Counted from the stretch's first letter, positions 1 to 8,531 are shown. The stretch is DNA of 64,000 nt from Cryobacterium algoricola (GCF_004402485.1 NZ_SOFG01000027.1:1-64000), one strand, 5' to 3'. The notes: generated by a model from the letters alone, not told the origin. Translations and numbers: made by a program.

Positions 1-1548
1 GAGGGCGGCGGCGGGACGCGCGGCGGCCATGGTTGCGGCGGCGTGCTCTGCTGCGGCCAGGTGGGCGGCGGCCTGCTCGGCGTGCGCCTGGTCCACGGCC
101 GCCCGGTCGGCTGCGGCGCGGTCGGCCGCGGCAAGGTCGGCATCGACGAGGTCGGGTTCGGCGAGCATCGCCTCGATCACGCCGGGAGCGACGAGAGCCG
201 TCACGAGCGCGTTCGGCATGGCGTCAGCGGGGAGGCTCTCATAAGCCGACTCGACTCCTGACCCGACTTCGGACCCGGGGGTAGACCCGCCGTCACCCGC
301 GGCATCGACGGGCACCGCGGCATCCGCTGCCGGAGTCTGGGCCGCATATCCGAAGAACACGTTCTCGAAGGAGATCGCGGGGGCGTCCGGCCGCACCGAT
401 TCATTGGCGGCGCCGACGGTGATCGCGAGCGGGAACAGGTCGCGGTCGAACTGGTCCTCCGCGGGCAGGTCGATGATCTCCTGGATGCGGCCGAGGGCGC
501 CGAGCGCCGAGTTGACGGAGGTGATCGCGCCGAAGGCCTGGCCGAGCGGCAGGATCATCAGGAACAGGAAGAGGATGAACGCGATCAGGTTCGCGACTGT
601 GATCTGGCCGCTCGCGACCCGGAAGCCGCCGACGCCGAGCACAACGAGGAAGGACACCTGCATCGCGATGCCGGCGATCGGCACGACGAGGGCCGAGATC
701 TTCGCGACCTGCAGGCCCATCTTGTACGCGCCGGTCGCGTCGGCGTCGACGGCGGCGATTTCGCGTTCGGTCGCGTTCGAGGCGCGCACGGTGCGGATCG
801 CGCTGATCGCCCGCTCGACGCTCGCGGCGAGGTCGCCGACCTTCTCCTGGGCCTCGCGGCTCGCGACGCGGATCCGCTGCGAGAGCAGAGTGACCGTGAC
901 GACGGATGCCGCGATCACGAGCACGGTCAGCCCGAGCAGCACCGGGTCGATCACGAGCATCGCGATGAGCGCGCCGAGGAAGGTGAGCGAGCCGCCGATC
1001 GCCTCGACGAGTCCCTGGGTCAGCACGGCGCGCAGCAGGGTCGTGTCGGAGCCGACCCGCGAGACGAGGTCGCCCGTGCGGCGGGTGTCGAACTCGCTGA
1101 TCGGGAGGCGCAGCATCCGCCCGATCAGCTTGCGCCGGCTCGAGAGCACGACGCCCTCACCGGTGCGCTGGAGCAGGTAGTGCTGGTAGCCGCTGATCAG
1201 CCCGGACACGACGACGAGCGCCACGAGTCCCCAGACGAGTGCGCCGAGCGGCTGGTTCTGCTGCACGACGGTGATGACCTGGCTGACCAGCAACGGCTGG
1301 GCGAGGCTCGCGAGCGCCCCGAGAATGCTCAGTACGACGACGACGCTGAGCACCTTCTTGTGCTCGAGAAGGTAGGGGAGCAGCTGGCCGAAGGTCGCGC
1401 GGGGCCCGGTCGCGGCATCCATTCGGCGCCCGAGTCGCCCGAGGCGGCTGCGCGGCTTCGGCTTCGGCTTCGGTGCCGGTGCCGGTGCGGGCCCGGCGGA
1501 TGCTGCGGTTTCGGCGGGCGTGCTGGCGTCACTGATCGGGGTACTCAC
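1..1548 (-). CDS. ABC exporter, fused permease/ATPase (3' end outside window)
   Basis: The frame is open from a GTG at 1548 to the window edge (516 codons visible). Residues 1-35 are Pro/Ala-rich. About residues 45-320 form a six-helix ABC exporter membrane domain, with features such as a Q-loop-like SEFDTRRTGDLVSRV coupling region. The first strand of the nucleotide-binding domain, ISFENVFFGY, is at residues 392-401. Instead of reaching Walker A within a few residues, the chain then runs at least 115 residues through an Ala/Asp-rich insert to the edge, so Walker A, signature and Walker B lie outside the window. Homo- or heterodimeric multidrug/lipid export is the family role; the substrate is unknown. 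Start choice is supported by a -10-like TAAGCT six bases upstream, implying a leaderless mRNA. Confidence 0.85.
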   Translation of the reverse strand, partial: MSTPISDASTPAETAASAGPAPAPAPKPKPKPRSRLGRLGRRMDAATGPRATFGQLLPYLLEHKKVLSVVVVLSILGALASLAQPLLVSQVITVVQQNQPLGALVWGLVALVVVSGLISGYQHYLLQRTGEGVVLSSRRKLIGRMLRLPISEFDTRRTGDLVSRVGSDTTLLRAVLTQGLVEAIGGSLTFLGALIAMLVIDPVLLGLTVLVIAASVVTVTLLSQRIRVASREAQEKVGDLAASVERAISAIRTVRASNATEREIAAVDADATGAYKMGLQVAKISALVVPIAGIAMQVSFLVVLGVGGFRVASGQITVANLIAFILFLFLMILPLGQAFGAITSVNSALGALGRIQEIIDLPAEDQFDRDLFPLAITVGAANESVRPDAPAISFENVFFGYAAQTPAADAAVPVDAAGDGGSTPGSEVGSGVESAYESLPADAMPNALVTALVAPGVIEAMLAEPDLVDADLAAADRAAADRAAVDQAHAEQAAAHLAAAEHAAATMAAARPAAAL

Positions 1549-1554
1549 CAATCG

Positions 1555-1560
1555 AGCTTA
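1555..1560 (-). promoter_or_regulatory. -10 box of leaderless ABC exporter promoter
   Basis: TAAGCT on the minus strand ends six bases before the GTG at 1548, the spacing expected if transcription starts at the start codon. No Shine-Dalgarno sequence is present. Confidence 0.5.
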
Positions 1561-1586
1561 ACCTCAAACCGCTCCCGTGACCCGTC

Positions 1587-1636
1587 CCGTTCCGGTCGAG
1601 AGCGACCCGCGGAACGGGCACTCTCGACCGGAACGG
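1587..1636 (-). terminator. Long hairpin between MFS gene and ABC exporter gene
   Basis: Arms of 16 bp (1587-1602 and 1621-1636) are perfectly complementary, with a nested CCCG/CGGG in the 18-base loop. It lies 17 bases beyond the MFS stop codon and just upstream of the exporter promoter, so it probably terminates the MFS transcript. There is no clear U-tract. It may instead belong to the intergenic inverted-repeat elements seen elsewhere in the window. Confidence 0.5.
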
Positions 1637-1652
1637 TGACGGAAGGACGCGG

Positions 1653-3020
1653 CTACGCCTCGATGTCGACGTCCTTGGTCTCGCGGCTGAGGACCAGGGC
1701 CAGCAGGGTGATCGCGCCCATGACCGAGAGGTACACGCCGACCCAGAACGGGCTGCCGCCGCCGAGCGTCCAGAGCCAGACCGCGATGAACGGGGCGACC
1801 GCCGCACCGAGGATCGAGCTCATGTTGTACGCGAACGCCGAGCCGGTGTACCGCACCGCGGTCGGGAACAGCTCGGGCAGGAGCGCGCCCATCGGACCGA
1901 ACGTCATGCCCATCAGGGTGAACCCGAGGATTAGGAAGATCATTACGCCGAGGAACCCGGCGCCGAGGAGGGGCACGAAGAGCAGGCCGAAGACGATGAT
2001 GCCGAGGGTGACCCAGATCAGGGTGCGGCGGCGGCCGAACCGGTCTGCCCAGGGGCCGGAGGCGAGCGTGAACACGCCGAAGAACAGCACGCCGACGATC
2101 ATCATCAGCACGAAGGTCGTGTAGCTGTAGCCGAGGCCCGCGACGGGGGCGGTCGTCGCCGCGCGGCCGTAGCTCAGGCTGAACGTCGTCATCAGGTAGA
2201 ACAGCACGTAGGTCGCGAGCATGATGAAGGTGCCGAGGATCAGCTCGCGCCAGTTGGACTTGAACACGGCGGCGAGCGGGAGCTTGTGCACCCGGTTCGT
2301 GCGGGCGGCCTTGGTGAAGGCGTCGCTCTCGACGAGCCGCAGCCGCACCCACAGGCCGATGATGACCATCACCGCGGAGAACAGGAACGGCACCCGCCAG
2401 GCCCACTCGAGGAAGGCCGTCGACGGCCGGGTCGGATCGTCGCTCGGGAGCAGCATGGCGATCAGCAGGAAGAGGCCGTTCGCGATAATGAAGCCGATCG
2501 GCGCGCCGACCTGCGGGAAGGTCCCGTACCAGGCGCGTTTGCCCTTCGGGGCGTTCTCGGTCGCGACGAGGGCCGCACCGCTCCACTCGCCGCCGAGCGC
2601 GAAGCCCTGGGCGAGGCGCAGCACGACGAGCAGCAACGGAGCGAACCAGCCGACCTGGGCGTATGTCGGGAGCAGCCCGATCAGGAAGGTCGCGATGCCC
2701 ATCGTGAGCAGCGCGCCGACGAGGGTCGCCTTGCGACCGACCTTGTCGCCGAAGTGCCCGAAGACGAGGGCGCCGACGGGACGGGCGACCATGGCCGCGC
2801 CGAAGACCGCGAAGGAGGCGAGCAGCGCCGTGGTCTCATTGCCGGTCGGGAAGAAGAGGTGCGGGAAGACGAGCACGGCCGCGGTCGCGTAGACGTAGAA
2901 GTCGTAGAACTCGATCGTGGTGCCGATGAGGCTCGCGAGCACGACACGGCTGCGGGGGTTGGTGGGCGCCTGCGGCGCGGGGGAAGCGGCCGGGGGCGGC
3001 GACAGTGTGGCTGAAGACAT
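1653..3020 (-). CDS. MFS transporter, metabolite:H+ symporter (MHS) type
   Basis: This 455-residue integral membrane protein has about 12 hydrophobic helices. After a 25-residue Pro/Ala-rich N-terminus comes IGTTIEFYDFYVY (residues 32-44), the hallmark first helix of the MHS subfamily (ShiA, ProP, KgtP). The MFS motif A follows in loop 2-3 (GDKVGRK, residues 91-97), then RLAQGFALGGEWSGA in helix 4. It is predicted to import an organic acid or osmolyte with protons; the substrate cannot be told. It stands alone between the riboflavin operon terminator and a downstream hairpin. No obvious ribosome binding site precedes the ATG at 3020. Confidence 0.88.
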   Translation of the reverse strand: MSSATLSPPPAASPAPQAPTNPRSRVVLASLIGTTIEFYDFYVYATAAVLVFPHLFFPTGNETTALLASFAVFGAAMVARPVGALVFGHFGDKVGRKATLVGALLTMGIATFLIGLLPTYAQVGWFAPLLLVVLRLAQGFALGGEWSGAALVATENAPKGKRAWYGTFPQVGAPIGFIIANGLFLLIAMLLPSDDPTRPSTAFLEWAWRVPFLFSAVMVIIGLWVRLRLVESDAFTKAARTNRVHKLPLAAVFKSNWRELILGTFIMLATYVLFYLMTTFSLSYGRAATTAPVAGLGYSYTTFVLMMIVGVLFFGVFTLASGPWADRFGRRRTLIWVTLGIIVFGLLFVPLLGAGFLGVMIFLILGFTLMGMTFGPMGALLPELFPTAVRYTGSAFAYNMSSILGAAVAPFIAVWLWTLGGGSPFWVGVYLSVMGAITLLALVLSRETKDVDIEA

Positions 3021-3237
3021 GGAAGAGAGTCATTCCGTGGTGAGGGTGAGTGAGCGGGCGTATCGACCCGTGCGGGAGCGTCGGCGTCGATCAGGCGTCG
3101 TGCCCGCGCGGGGGTTGCCCGGAGGGAGGTGTCCGCTTGTGGCGGTCACTCTGCACCATACGTCCGTGGCTCCACGGACCCAAATCCTGAGGCGGACCGA
3201 GGCCCAATCGGGACTTTCCGTTTCCGGGGCTGAGGGC

Positions 3238-3269
3238 GTGAGCGGATGCCGGTGCGGGCATCCGCTCAC
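3238..3269 (-). terminator. Hairpin terminator of the riboflavin operon
   Basis: GTGAGCGGATGCC (3238-3250) and GGCATCCGCTCAC (3257-3269) form a perfect 13-bp stem with a 6-base loop, 19 bases past the ribH stop. No strong U-tract follows. Confidence 0.65.
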
Positions 3270-3287
3270 AGTCACCGGTTTCGGGTA

Positions 3288-3767
3288 TTACCGCTTCGGC
3301 ATGCGGAGGCCGCGCAGCACCTGGGCGGTGTTGATCGCGGCGGATGCCGCTTCCTCGCCCTTGTCCTCCTTCGACCCGGGCAGACCGGCCCGGTCGAGGC
3401 CCTGCTGCTCGTCGTCGAGGGTGAGCACGCCGAAGCCGACCGGCTTGCCGGTGTCGAGGGCGACCCGGGTGAGACCGTCCGTCGCCGCCGCGGACACATA
3501 CTCGAAGTGCGGGGTGCCGCCGCGGATGATCACGCCGAGCGCGACCACGGCATCCGCCCCATTCTCGAGGGCGACCTTCGCGGCGACGGGCAACTCGAAG
3601 CTGCCCGGCACGCGCACGAGCGAGAACGTGGCGCCGGATGCCTCGAGCACCCGGGTGGCGCCGGCGATCAGCCCGTCCGTGATGACGTCGTGCCAGCGCC
3701 CGGCGATGATGACGATGGTGAGGCCCGTGCCGTCGACGACGACCGTGGGCGAGCCGGCTCCACTCAT
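3288..3767 (-). CDS. ribH: 6,7-dimethyl-8-ribityllumazine synthase
   Basis: RibH condenses 5-amino-6-ribitylaminouracil with 3,4-dihydroxy-2-butanone 4-phosphate to lumazine, the penultimate step of riboflavin synthesis. The 159-residue length is typical. Motifs seen include PGSFELPVAAK (substrate pocket), GVIIRGGTPHFEYV with the catalytic His, and GKPVGFGVLT. The ATG at 3767 overlaps the ribBA stop codon in an ATGA arrangement, so translation is coupled. It is the last gene of ribD-ribE-ribBA-ribH and should be under the FMN riboswitch. Confidence 0.97.
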   Translation of the reverse strand: MSGAGSPTVVVDGTGLTIVIIAGRWHDVITDGLIAGATRVLEASGATFSLVRVPGSFELPVAAKVALENGADAVVALGVIIRGGTPHFEYVSAAATDGLTRVALDTGKPVGFGVLTLDDEQQGLDRAGLPGSKEDKGEEAASAAINTAQVLRGLRMPKR

Positions 3768-5026
3768 AGTGCAAGTCCCTTCAGGATGTCTCGGTCGGCC
3801 AGGTGATGGCCCATGCGTTCGCGTTTCACGGCGAGGTAGTCCTGGTTGTCGATGCCCACGCCGACGATGAGCGGAACGCGTTCGACCACCGTGACCCCGT
3901 GCTCTTCGAGCTGGCGGAGCTTCTCGGGGTTGTTGGTGAGCAGGCGCACCGAGGAGATGCCCATCTGGTCGAGGATGGCGCTCGCGGCGCCGTAGTCGCG
4001 GGCATCGGCGGGCAGGCCGAGCGCGAGGTTGGCGTCGATCGTGTCGAGGCCCTGCTCCTGGAGCTTGTACGCCCGGAGCTTGTTGATCAGGCCGATGCCG
4101 CGACCCTCCTGGCCGCGCAGGTAGATCACGATGCCGCCCTCTTCCTGGATGGTCTCGAGGGCCGCGTCGAGCTGGGGGCCGCACTCGCACTTGAGCGAGC
4201 CGAAGGCCTCCCCGGTGAGGCATTCGGAGTGCACCCGCACGAGGGCGCCGTCCCCGGGCACTCCCGAGACGAGGGCGACGTGGTCCGCGCCGGTCATCCG
4301 GTCGCGGTACGCCCGGATCTGGAAGTCGCCGTGCCGGGTCGGCACGGTCGTCTCGACCTCGAAGTCGACGCGCGGGGATTCGCGGATGGTCGTCGCGGTC
4401 GGCAGGTCGGCGTCCGCGTGGAACTCGTCGAGGTAGACGATCAGGTCGGCGATCGTGATGACCAGCACACCCTCGCGTTCGCCGAGCTCGAGGAGGCCGG
4501 GCAGGCGCATCATCTCGCCGTCCTCCGCGACGATCTCGGAGATTCCCGCGACGGGGGCGAGCCCGGCGAGCTTCATCAGATCGACCGCGGCCTCGGTATG
4601 GCCGTCGCGCTCGCGCACGCCGCCGTCCCGCGAGCGGAGCGGCATGATGTGCCCCGGCCGGTGCAGGCTCGACGGGGTCGAGGCCGGGTCGGCGAGCACG
4701 CGCAGGGTGTGGGCGCGGTCGGCGGCGCTGATCCCCGTGCTCAGGCGATCGGCGGCGTCGACGGAGATCGTGTAGTTCGTGCCGCGAGGGTCTTCGTTGT
4801 TCGGCACCATGATCGGCAGGTTGAGCTTGTCGGCCAGCTCGTTGGTCATCGGCGCGCAGATGAAACCGGAGGAGTAGCGCACGGTCCACGCGAGCCATTC
4901 CTGGGTGGCCATCTGCGCCGAGATGATCACGTCACCTTCGTTCTCACGTCCCTCGTCGTCGGCGACAATGACCGGCTTGCCGAGACGCAGTTCCGCGAGC
5001 GCGCTGGGGATGTCGGCGAGGCTCAT
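3764..5026 (-). CDS. ribBA: Bifunctional DHBP synthase / GTP cyclohydrolase II
   Basis: This 420-residue fusion supplies both riboflavin precursors. The N-terminal half (about 1-205) is RibB: DDEGRENEGDVI near residue 25 binds metal, with HRPGHIMPLRS and GHTEAAVDLM further on. The C-terminal half is RibA: the zinc-binding cluster is HSECLTGEAFGSLKCECG, and GRGIGLINKLRAY follows. The start at 5026 is chosen because AAGGAG lies eight bases upstream and the RibB domain begins at once; longer upstream frames belong to ribE in another frame. It overlaps ribE by four bases and ribH by four bases. Confidence 0.97.
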   Translation of the reverse strand: MSLADIPSALAELRLGKPVIVADDEGRENEGDVIISAQMATQEWLAWTVRYSSGFICAPMTNELADKLNLPIMVPNNEDPRGTNYTISVDAADRLSTGISAADRAHTLRVLADPASTPSSLHRPGHIMPLRSRDGGVRERDGHTEAAVDLMKLAGLAPVAGISEIVAEDGEMMRLPGLLELGEREGVLVITIADLIVYLDEFHADADLPTATTIRESPRVDFEVETTVPTRHGDFQIRAYRDRMTGADHVALVSGVPGDGALVRVHSECLTGEAFGSLKCECGPQLDAALETIQEEGGIVIYLRGQEGRGIGLINKLRAYKLQEQGLDTIDANLALGLPADARDYGAASAILDQMGISSVRLLTNNPEKLRQLEEHGVTVVERVPLIVGVGIDNQDYLAVKRERMGHHLADRDILKGLAL

Positions 5027-5655
5027 GAGTGACTCCTTCGTGATCCTGCGTCCGCGAGGGCGAGCATGCGCTCGACGTGGCGGGCCAGGATATCGGTTTC
5101 GATGTTGACGTGCTCTCCGACCGTTCGTTTTCCGAGCGTCGTGGCCGTGAGGGTTTCGGGGATGAGGGAGACTTCGAACCACTGCTCGGGTTCGGTCGCC
5201 GGGCTGATCGTGCTGACCGTGAGGGAGACGCCGTCGACGGCGATCGAGCCCTTGTTCGTGACCAGCGGGGCGAGGTCGGGGGAGAGGCTGAACCGCAGCA
5301 CCCGCCAGGCCTCGCCGGGCGTGACGGAGAGCAGCTCGCTCGTGCCGTCGATGTGGCCCTGCACGATGTGCCCGCCGAGGCGCCCGCCGACGAGGGCGGC
5401 ACGCTCGAGGTTGACCGGCGTCCCCGGCCCGGCCTCGGCGAGGGTCGACATCCGCAGCGTCTGCGCCATCACGTCGGCCGTGAAGGTCTCCGTCGTGCGC
5501 TCCACGACGGTCAGGCAGACGCCGTTGACCGAGATCGAGTCGCCGATCGCGGCCCCGGCGACGGCGAGCGGCCCGCGGACGGTCAGGCGCACGGCATCCG
5601 TGCCCTGCTCGACCCGGTCGACGGTGCCGAGTTCCTCGATGATTCCGGTGAACAT
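5023..5655 (-). CDS. ribE: Riboflavin synthase, alpha chain
   Basis: The 210-residue protein begins MFTGIIEELG, the invariant N-terminus of riboflavin synthase, which dismutates two lumazines into riboflavin and the RibH substrate. The internal duplication is visible: SVNGVCLTVV in the first lumazine-binding barrel and AVDGVSLTVS in the second. The C-terminus, about 10 residues past the second barrel, is the usual trimerisation helix region (NIETDILARHVERML). Its ATG is one base after the ribD stop; its own stop overlaps the ribBA start (ATGA). Confidence 0.97.
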   Translation of the reverse strand: MFTGIIEELGTVDRVEQGTDAVRLTVRGPLAVAGAAIGDSISVNGVCLTVVERTTETFTADVMAQTLRMSTLAEAGPGTPVNLERAALVGGRLGGHIVQGHIDGTSELLSVTPGEAWRVLRFSLSPDLAPLVTNKGSIAVDGVSLTVSTISPATEPEQWFEVSLIPETLTATTLGKRTVGEHVNIETDILARHVERMLALADAGSRRSHS

Positions 5656-5656
5656 G

Positions 5657-6769
5657 TCAGATCCTTGTCTCGGTGCGGGCGGGTTCGGCCTGCCGGGTGT
5701 CGGCAGGCGTGGTTTCGGGGCTGGCCGTCCGAGTGCCGGGCGTGGACGGGAGCGCCCGCGGCCGGCAGACCAGGAGGAGGTCGTCGCCGAGGCGTTCGAC
5801 GTGGTCGATCTCGAGTCGGCGCTGCTCGTCGATCCGGGCCACGCCGATGTCGCCGAGGGCGAGTCGGTCGCCGCCGAGCAGGGTCGGCGCGAGGTAGACG
5901 AGGTATTCATCCACGAGCCCGGCCGTGACGAACGCGCTCGCGAGGCCGGGCCCACCCTCGATGAAGGCCCGGCGGATGCCGCGATCGTGCAGGTCGCGGA
6001 GGATCACGCCCAGGTCGGGGCCGGGGTACAACACCGGCGGATGCGGGTGGTGCCGCACCGCGGCATCCGCCGGCACGGTGCGGGTACCGATCACGACGGG
6101 GACCGGCTGGGTGGGGAGCAGGGTGCCGTCTGCGGAGCGGGCGGTGAGGGCGGGGTCGTCTGCGAGGACGGTACCGGTGCCGACGAGGATGGCGTCGGAG
6201 GCTGCCCGGCGCCGGTGCACGTCGAGGCGGGCGTCTGCGCCGGTGATCCAGCGGCTCGAGCCGTCGGCCGCCGCGGCACGGCCGTCGAGGCTCGAGGCCC
6301 ACTTGAGCGTGACGAAAGGCCGACCGAGCCGGGCGGCGATAAGCCAGTCGGCGAGGAAGGCCTCGGCCTCGGCGGCGAGCACCCCGCCGACGACCTCGAC
6401 GCCGGCGGCGCGCAGGCGCTCGGCGCCACCGGACGACGCGTGGCCCGGATCGGACACGGCGTAGACGACCCGGCTGACGCCCGCCTCGATCAGGGCGACG
6501 GCGCAGGGACCGGTGCGGCCGGTGTGGTTGCAGGGTTCGAGGGTCACGATCGCGGTCGCGCCGCGGGCGGCGCCGGCGGGAAGGTGCGCGAGAGCGTCGA
6601 CTTCGGCGTGCGCGGTTCCGGCGCCCCGATGCCAGCCTTCCGCCAGGACGGTGCCGTTCGGATCGACGATGAGACAGCCGACGCGCGGGTTCTGGCCGGT
6701 CGAGGGGCCGTTGGCGGCCAGGGCCAGTGCGCGCCGCATCAGGCGATCACGCTCGGTGTCCTGGATCAT
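5657..6769 (-). CDS. ribD: Bifunctional pyrimidine deaminase/reductase
   Basis: RibD carries out deamination then reduction of the ribosylaminopyrimidine made from GTP. Counting from ATG 6769 (370 residues), the deaminase zinc site is HAE at 54-56 with Cys 80 and Cys 89 in PCNHTGRTGPC. The reductase domain runs from about 150 and contains FVTLKWASSLDGR, GTGTVLADDP and the EGGPGLASAF nucleotide loop. The tail after about 345 is Pro/Thr-rich. An in-frame ATG at 6781 is possible, but GAGGG just upstream favours 6769. First gene of the operon, about 95 bases downstream of the FMN aptamer. Confidence 0.95.
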   Translation of the reverse strand: MIQDTERDRLMRRALALAANGPSTGQNPRVGCLIVDPNGTVLAEGWHRGAGTAHAEVDALAHLPAGAARGATAIVTLEPCNHTGRTGPCAVALIEAGVSRVVYAVSDPGHASSGGAERLRAAGVEVVGGVLAAEAEAFLADWLIAARLGRPFVTLKWASSLDGRAAAADGSSRWITGADARLDVHRRRAASDAILVGTGTVLADDPALTARSADGTLLPTQPVPVVIGTRTVPADAAVRHHPHPPVLYPGPDLGVILRDLHDRGIRRAFIEGGPGLASAFVTAGLVDEYLVYLAPTLLGGDRLALGDIGVARIDEQRRLEIDHVERLGDDLLLVCRPRALPSTPGTRTASPETTPADTRQAEPARTETRI

Positions 6770-6863
6770 CCCCGCCCTCATTCGTTGGTGTCACGAACTC
6801 CGGGGACGGATTGTGGGTACGCAGACGCCACATCCATTCGGTCGACCCGACGGGCCAGCCGAA

Positions 6864-6991
6864 CCGTGCGCCTCTCCTCCGGACTTTAACCGTCGGTGCT
6901 GGAATTCCACCAGCTCAACCGTTTCGCCCTGGGGCGGAACGGGTCGCGGACTTTCACCGCCGGTTCGGACTTACACCGACCCCGGAGCACG
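6864..6991 (-). promoter_or_regulatory. FMN riboswitch (RFN element)
   Basis: On the minus strand the leader of ribD contains the RFN blocks in order: a closing P1 stem made of GTGCTCC near 6990 and GGAG..GCGCAC near 6865-6882; GGTCGGTGTAAGTCCG; ACCGGCGGTGAAAGTCCGCGACCC; GAGCTGGTGGAATTCCAGC; and ACCGACGGTTAAAGTCCGGA. These are the conserved FMN-binding core sequences. About 95 bases separate it from ribD, room for an expression platform. High FMN is expected to shut down the whole rib operon. Confidence 0.96.
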
Positions 6992-7004
6992 TTTCTTGCT
7001 TCTA

Positions 7005-7010
7005 GTTATA
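7005..7010 (-). promoter_or_regulatory. Likely -10 box of the rib operon promoter
   Basis: TATAAC on the minus strand lies about 14 bases upstream of the first riboswitch stem, placing the transcription start near 6998. No good -35 is visible in the G-rich spacer. Confidence 0.5.
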
Positions 7011-7103
7011 GCCCAACGCCCCCGCCCCCGGATAATTCCCGGTCCGCTCTGTGCAGGAATCGGACGTTTTCTTACGCCTCGGAGCCCCCTCGTCGCCTGC
7101 CCG

Positions 7104-7136
7104 CAGCTTGCCAGCAGCTTGCCAGCAGCTTGACCA
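7104..7136. repeat. 11-bp tandem repeat, three copies
   Basis: CAGCTTGCCAG occurs at 7104-7114 and 7115-7125, followed by CAGCTTGACCA at 7126-7136. The period is one DNA turn, so it could be a protein binding site or a slippage product. Confidence 0.7.
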
Positions 7137-7156
7137 CGACTTCACCTGAACCTTCC

Positions 7157-7253
7157 GTGGCTAACTCAGGGAAACCCGTTGCGGAACCGAGTCGCCGCCC
7201 CGGACCAGTGCGGCCCCGTTTCTGCGCGGGCGCATTTTTCCTGAGTCAGCCAC
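7157..7253 (-). repeat. Inverted-repeat element A, copy 1 (reverse orientation)
   Basis: Ends are GTGGCTAACTCAGG (7157-7170) and CCTGAGTCAGCCAC (7240-7253), differing at one position. Read on the minus strand its interior matches copies 2 and 3 (GCACTGGTCCGGG shared), so it is inverted relative to them. Confidence 0.8.
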
Positions 7254-7383
7254 AGTTGGCTGGGCTGCCGCGCGATCACTGCGGCAGGTCAGAAGCGAGC
7301 ACGCCGGGACCACCGGTTCGGGAGTTATCCCCAGATTTCGTCCACGCCGGTCGTGGCGCACCTGGCGCGATCACACTCTCCGC

Positions 7384-8274
7384 ATGACGTGGTCCGAGTA
7401 TTTCCATGACAACGATGTTCAGGTCGCCGAGACGGCTGCTCTCCTCGCGGCGGGTTCGACCTGGCGTTCTCTCCAAGCTGCCGTCGACAACGGATTCCTC
7501 ATCCGAGCGCGGCGCGGGCACTACGCGCTCCCGGGGACGGACGTACACCTGCTCGAGGCGGTGCGTCTGGGCGGGCGCCTCGCCTGTGTCTCCGCTGCGG
7601 CACACGCGGGCGTTTTCACGCTCGACGATTCCTTTGCGCACATCCACGTGCATCCGACGGGCTCCAGGCTGCGAGCACCGCACAACCGGTTCGAGCTCCT
7701 CTCCGATCGGAACCGGGACGGCGTTGAACTTCACTGGGGGCGGCTTCTCGATTCCGAGGCCGGGACCGAGTACCGGGTGGGACTGACGGATGCGCTCGTT
7801 CAGGTGTTCCGCTGCCAGGAGCCGAAATTTGCCATGGCCGCCCTGGACAGTGCCCTGCACCAGCGCCTGATCGGTGACGAGGATGTCGCGATCATCTTCG
7901 CGGCCCTGCCCGCCCGGTCCCGAGCGCTGCGTCCGTTCGTCGATGCCCGGAGCGACTCGGGCCAGGAGACGGTGCTGCGCTACATCGTGAGGGAGGCAGG
8001 CTACGCGTTCGAATCCCAGGTGTCCATCGCCGGCGTCGGCCGTGTGGACATGGTCGTGGAAGGCTGCCTGGTCGTCGAGGCGGACAGCAGGAAATTCCAC
8101 GACGGCTGGTCCGCGCACGTGCGCGATCGGACCCGGGATTGTGACCTCGCCGCCCTCGGATACATGACGTACCGGGCCCTGTACCGGGACATCATTCACA
8201 ATCCGGCGCGCGTTGTTTCCGCGATCGCCGGTCTCCTGGCCGCCAACCGCCACTATCGCACGGTCATCGCCTGA
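7384..8274 (+). CDS. AbiEi-antitoxin-like / DUF559 nuclease-fold protein
   Basis: This 296-residue protein has an N-terminal winged-helix region (about 10-60: GSTWRSLQAAVDNGFLIRARRGHYAL), like the N-terminal domain of AbiEi-family antitoxins. Its C-terminal part (about 195-290) has PD-(D/E)XK-like spacing: QETVLRYIVREAG, then GRVDMVVEGCLVVEADSRKFH, the pattern of DUF559/Vsr-like proteins. Such fusions are common in actinobacteria and usually lack an adjacent toxin; none is seen here. Function is unproven: a DNA-binding regulator or a nuclease is possible. It is flanked by three copies of inverted-repeat element A, which may relate to its mobility or maintenance. Confidence 0.8.
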   Translation: MTWSEYFHDNDVQVAETAALLAAGSTWRSLQAAVDNGFLIRARRGHYALPGTDVHLLEAVRLGGRLACVSAAAHAGVFTLDDSFAHIHVHPTGSRLRAPHNRFELLSDRNRDGVELHWGRLLDSEAGTEYRVGLTDALVQVFRCQEPKFAMAALDSALHQRLIGDEDVAIIFAALPARSRALRPFVDARSDSGQETVLRYIVREAGYAFESQVSIAGVGRVDMVVEGCLVVEADSRKFHDGWSAHVRDRTRDCDLAALGYMTYRALYRDIIHNPARVVSAIAGLLAANRHYRTVIA

Positions 8275-8335
8275 CGCTGGTCCCGCCGCAGTCGGCCCGT
8301 AGTAATCGGGGCGTGACCTGCCGGCATCCCGGGGT

Positions 8336-8434
8336 GGGGGCTAACTCAGGAGATTCTGGCGGCCGTGCGGGAATGCCGGCAGCGGTCCGGGCGCTGCTCG
8401 GTCGTGCGTGCCCGGATTTCCTGAGTTAGCCCCC
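8336..8434 (+). repeat. Inverted-repeat element A, copy 2
   Basis: Perfect 16-bp terminal inverted repeats: GGGGGCTAACTCAGGA (8336-8351) and TCCTGAGTTAGCCCCC (8419-8434). Interior GGTCCGGGCGCTGC is shared with copy 3. Confidence 0.85.
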
Positions 8435-8531
8435 GGGCGGGCCGGGCAATGCCGGTGCCGTAGGTCGGGCGTCGGCGGCCCAGGGCACGAGGACGACCGG
8501 ATGGGGGTCTCTGTGGCGGGCGTGTGTGTGT

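Larger units (their letters stand above)
7011..7383. other. Gene-free interval between rib promoter and AbiEi-like gene
   Basis: About 370 bases without a convincing coding frame. It holds a three-copy 11-bp tandem repeat, one copy of a 97-bp inverted-repeat element, and presumably the promoter of the plus-strand gene at 7384. Confidence 0.6.

Noticed and set aside
3288-4898. A 536-codon frame ending as RibH
   Set aside because: Only the last 159 codons are RibH. The upstream part is out of frame within ribBA, and the ATGA overlap marks the true start at 3767.
5066-6889. A 607-codon plus-strand frame opposite the rib operon
   Set aside because: It is antisense to ribE and ribD, has no recognisable domain and shows shadow-frame composition. 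The riboswitch fixes the coding strand as minus.
7384-8274. A complete type IV toxin-antitoxin pair at the AbiEi-like gene
   Set aside because: No AbiEii-like nucleotidyltransferase toxin is encoded on either side, and the C-terminal domain is DUF559-like, so only a solitary protein is supported.
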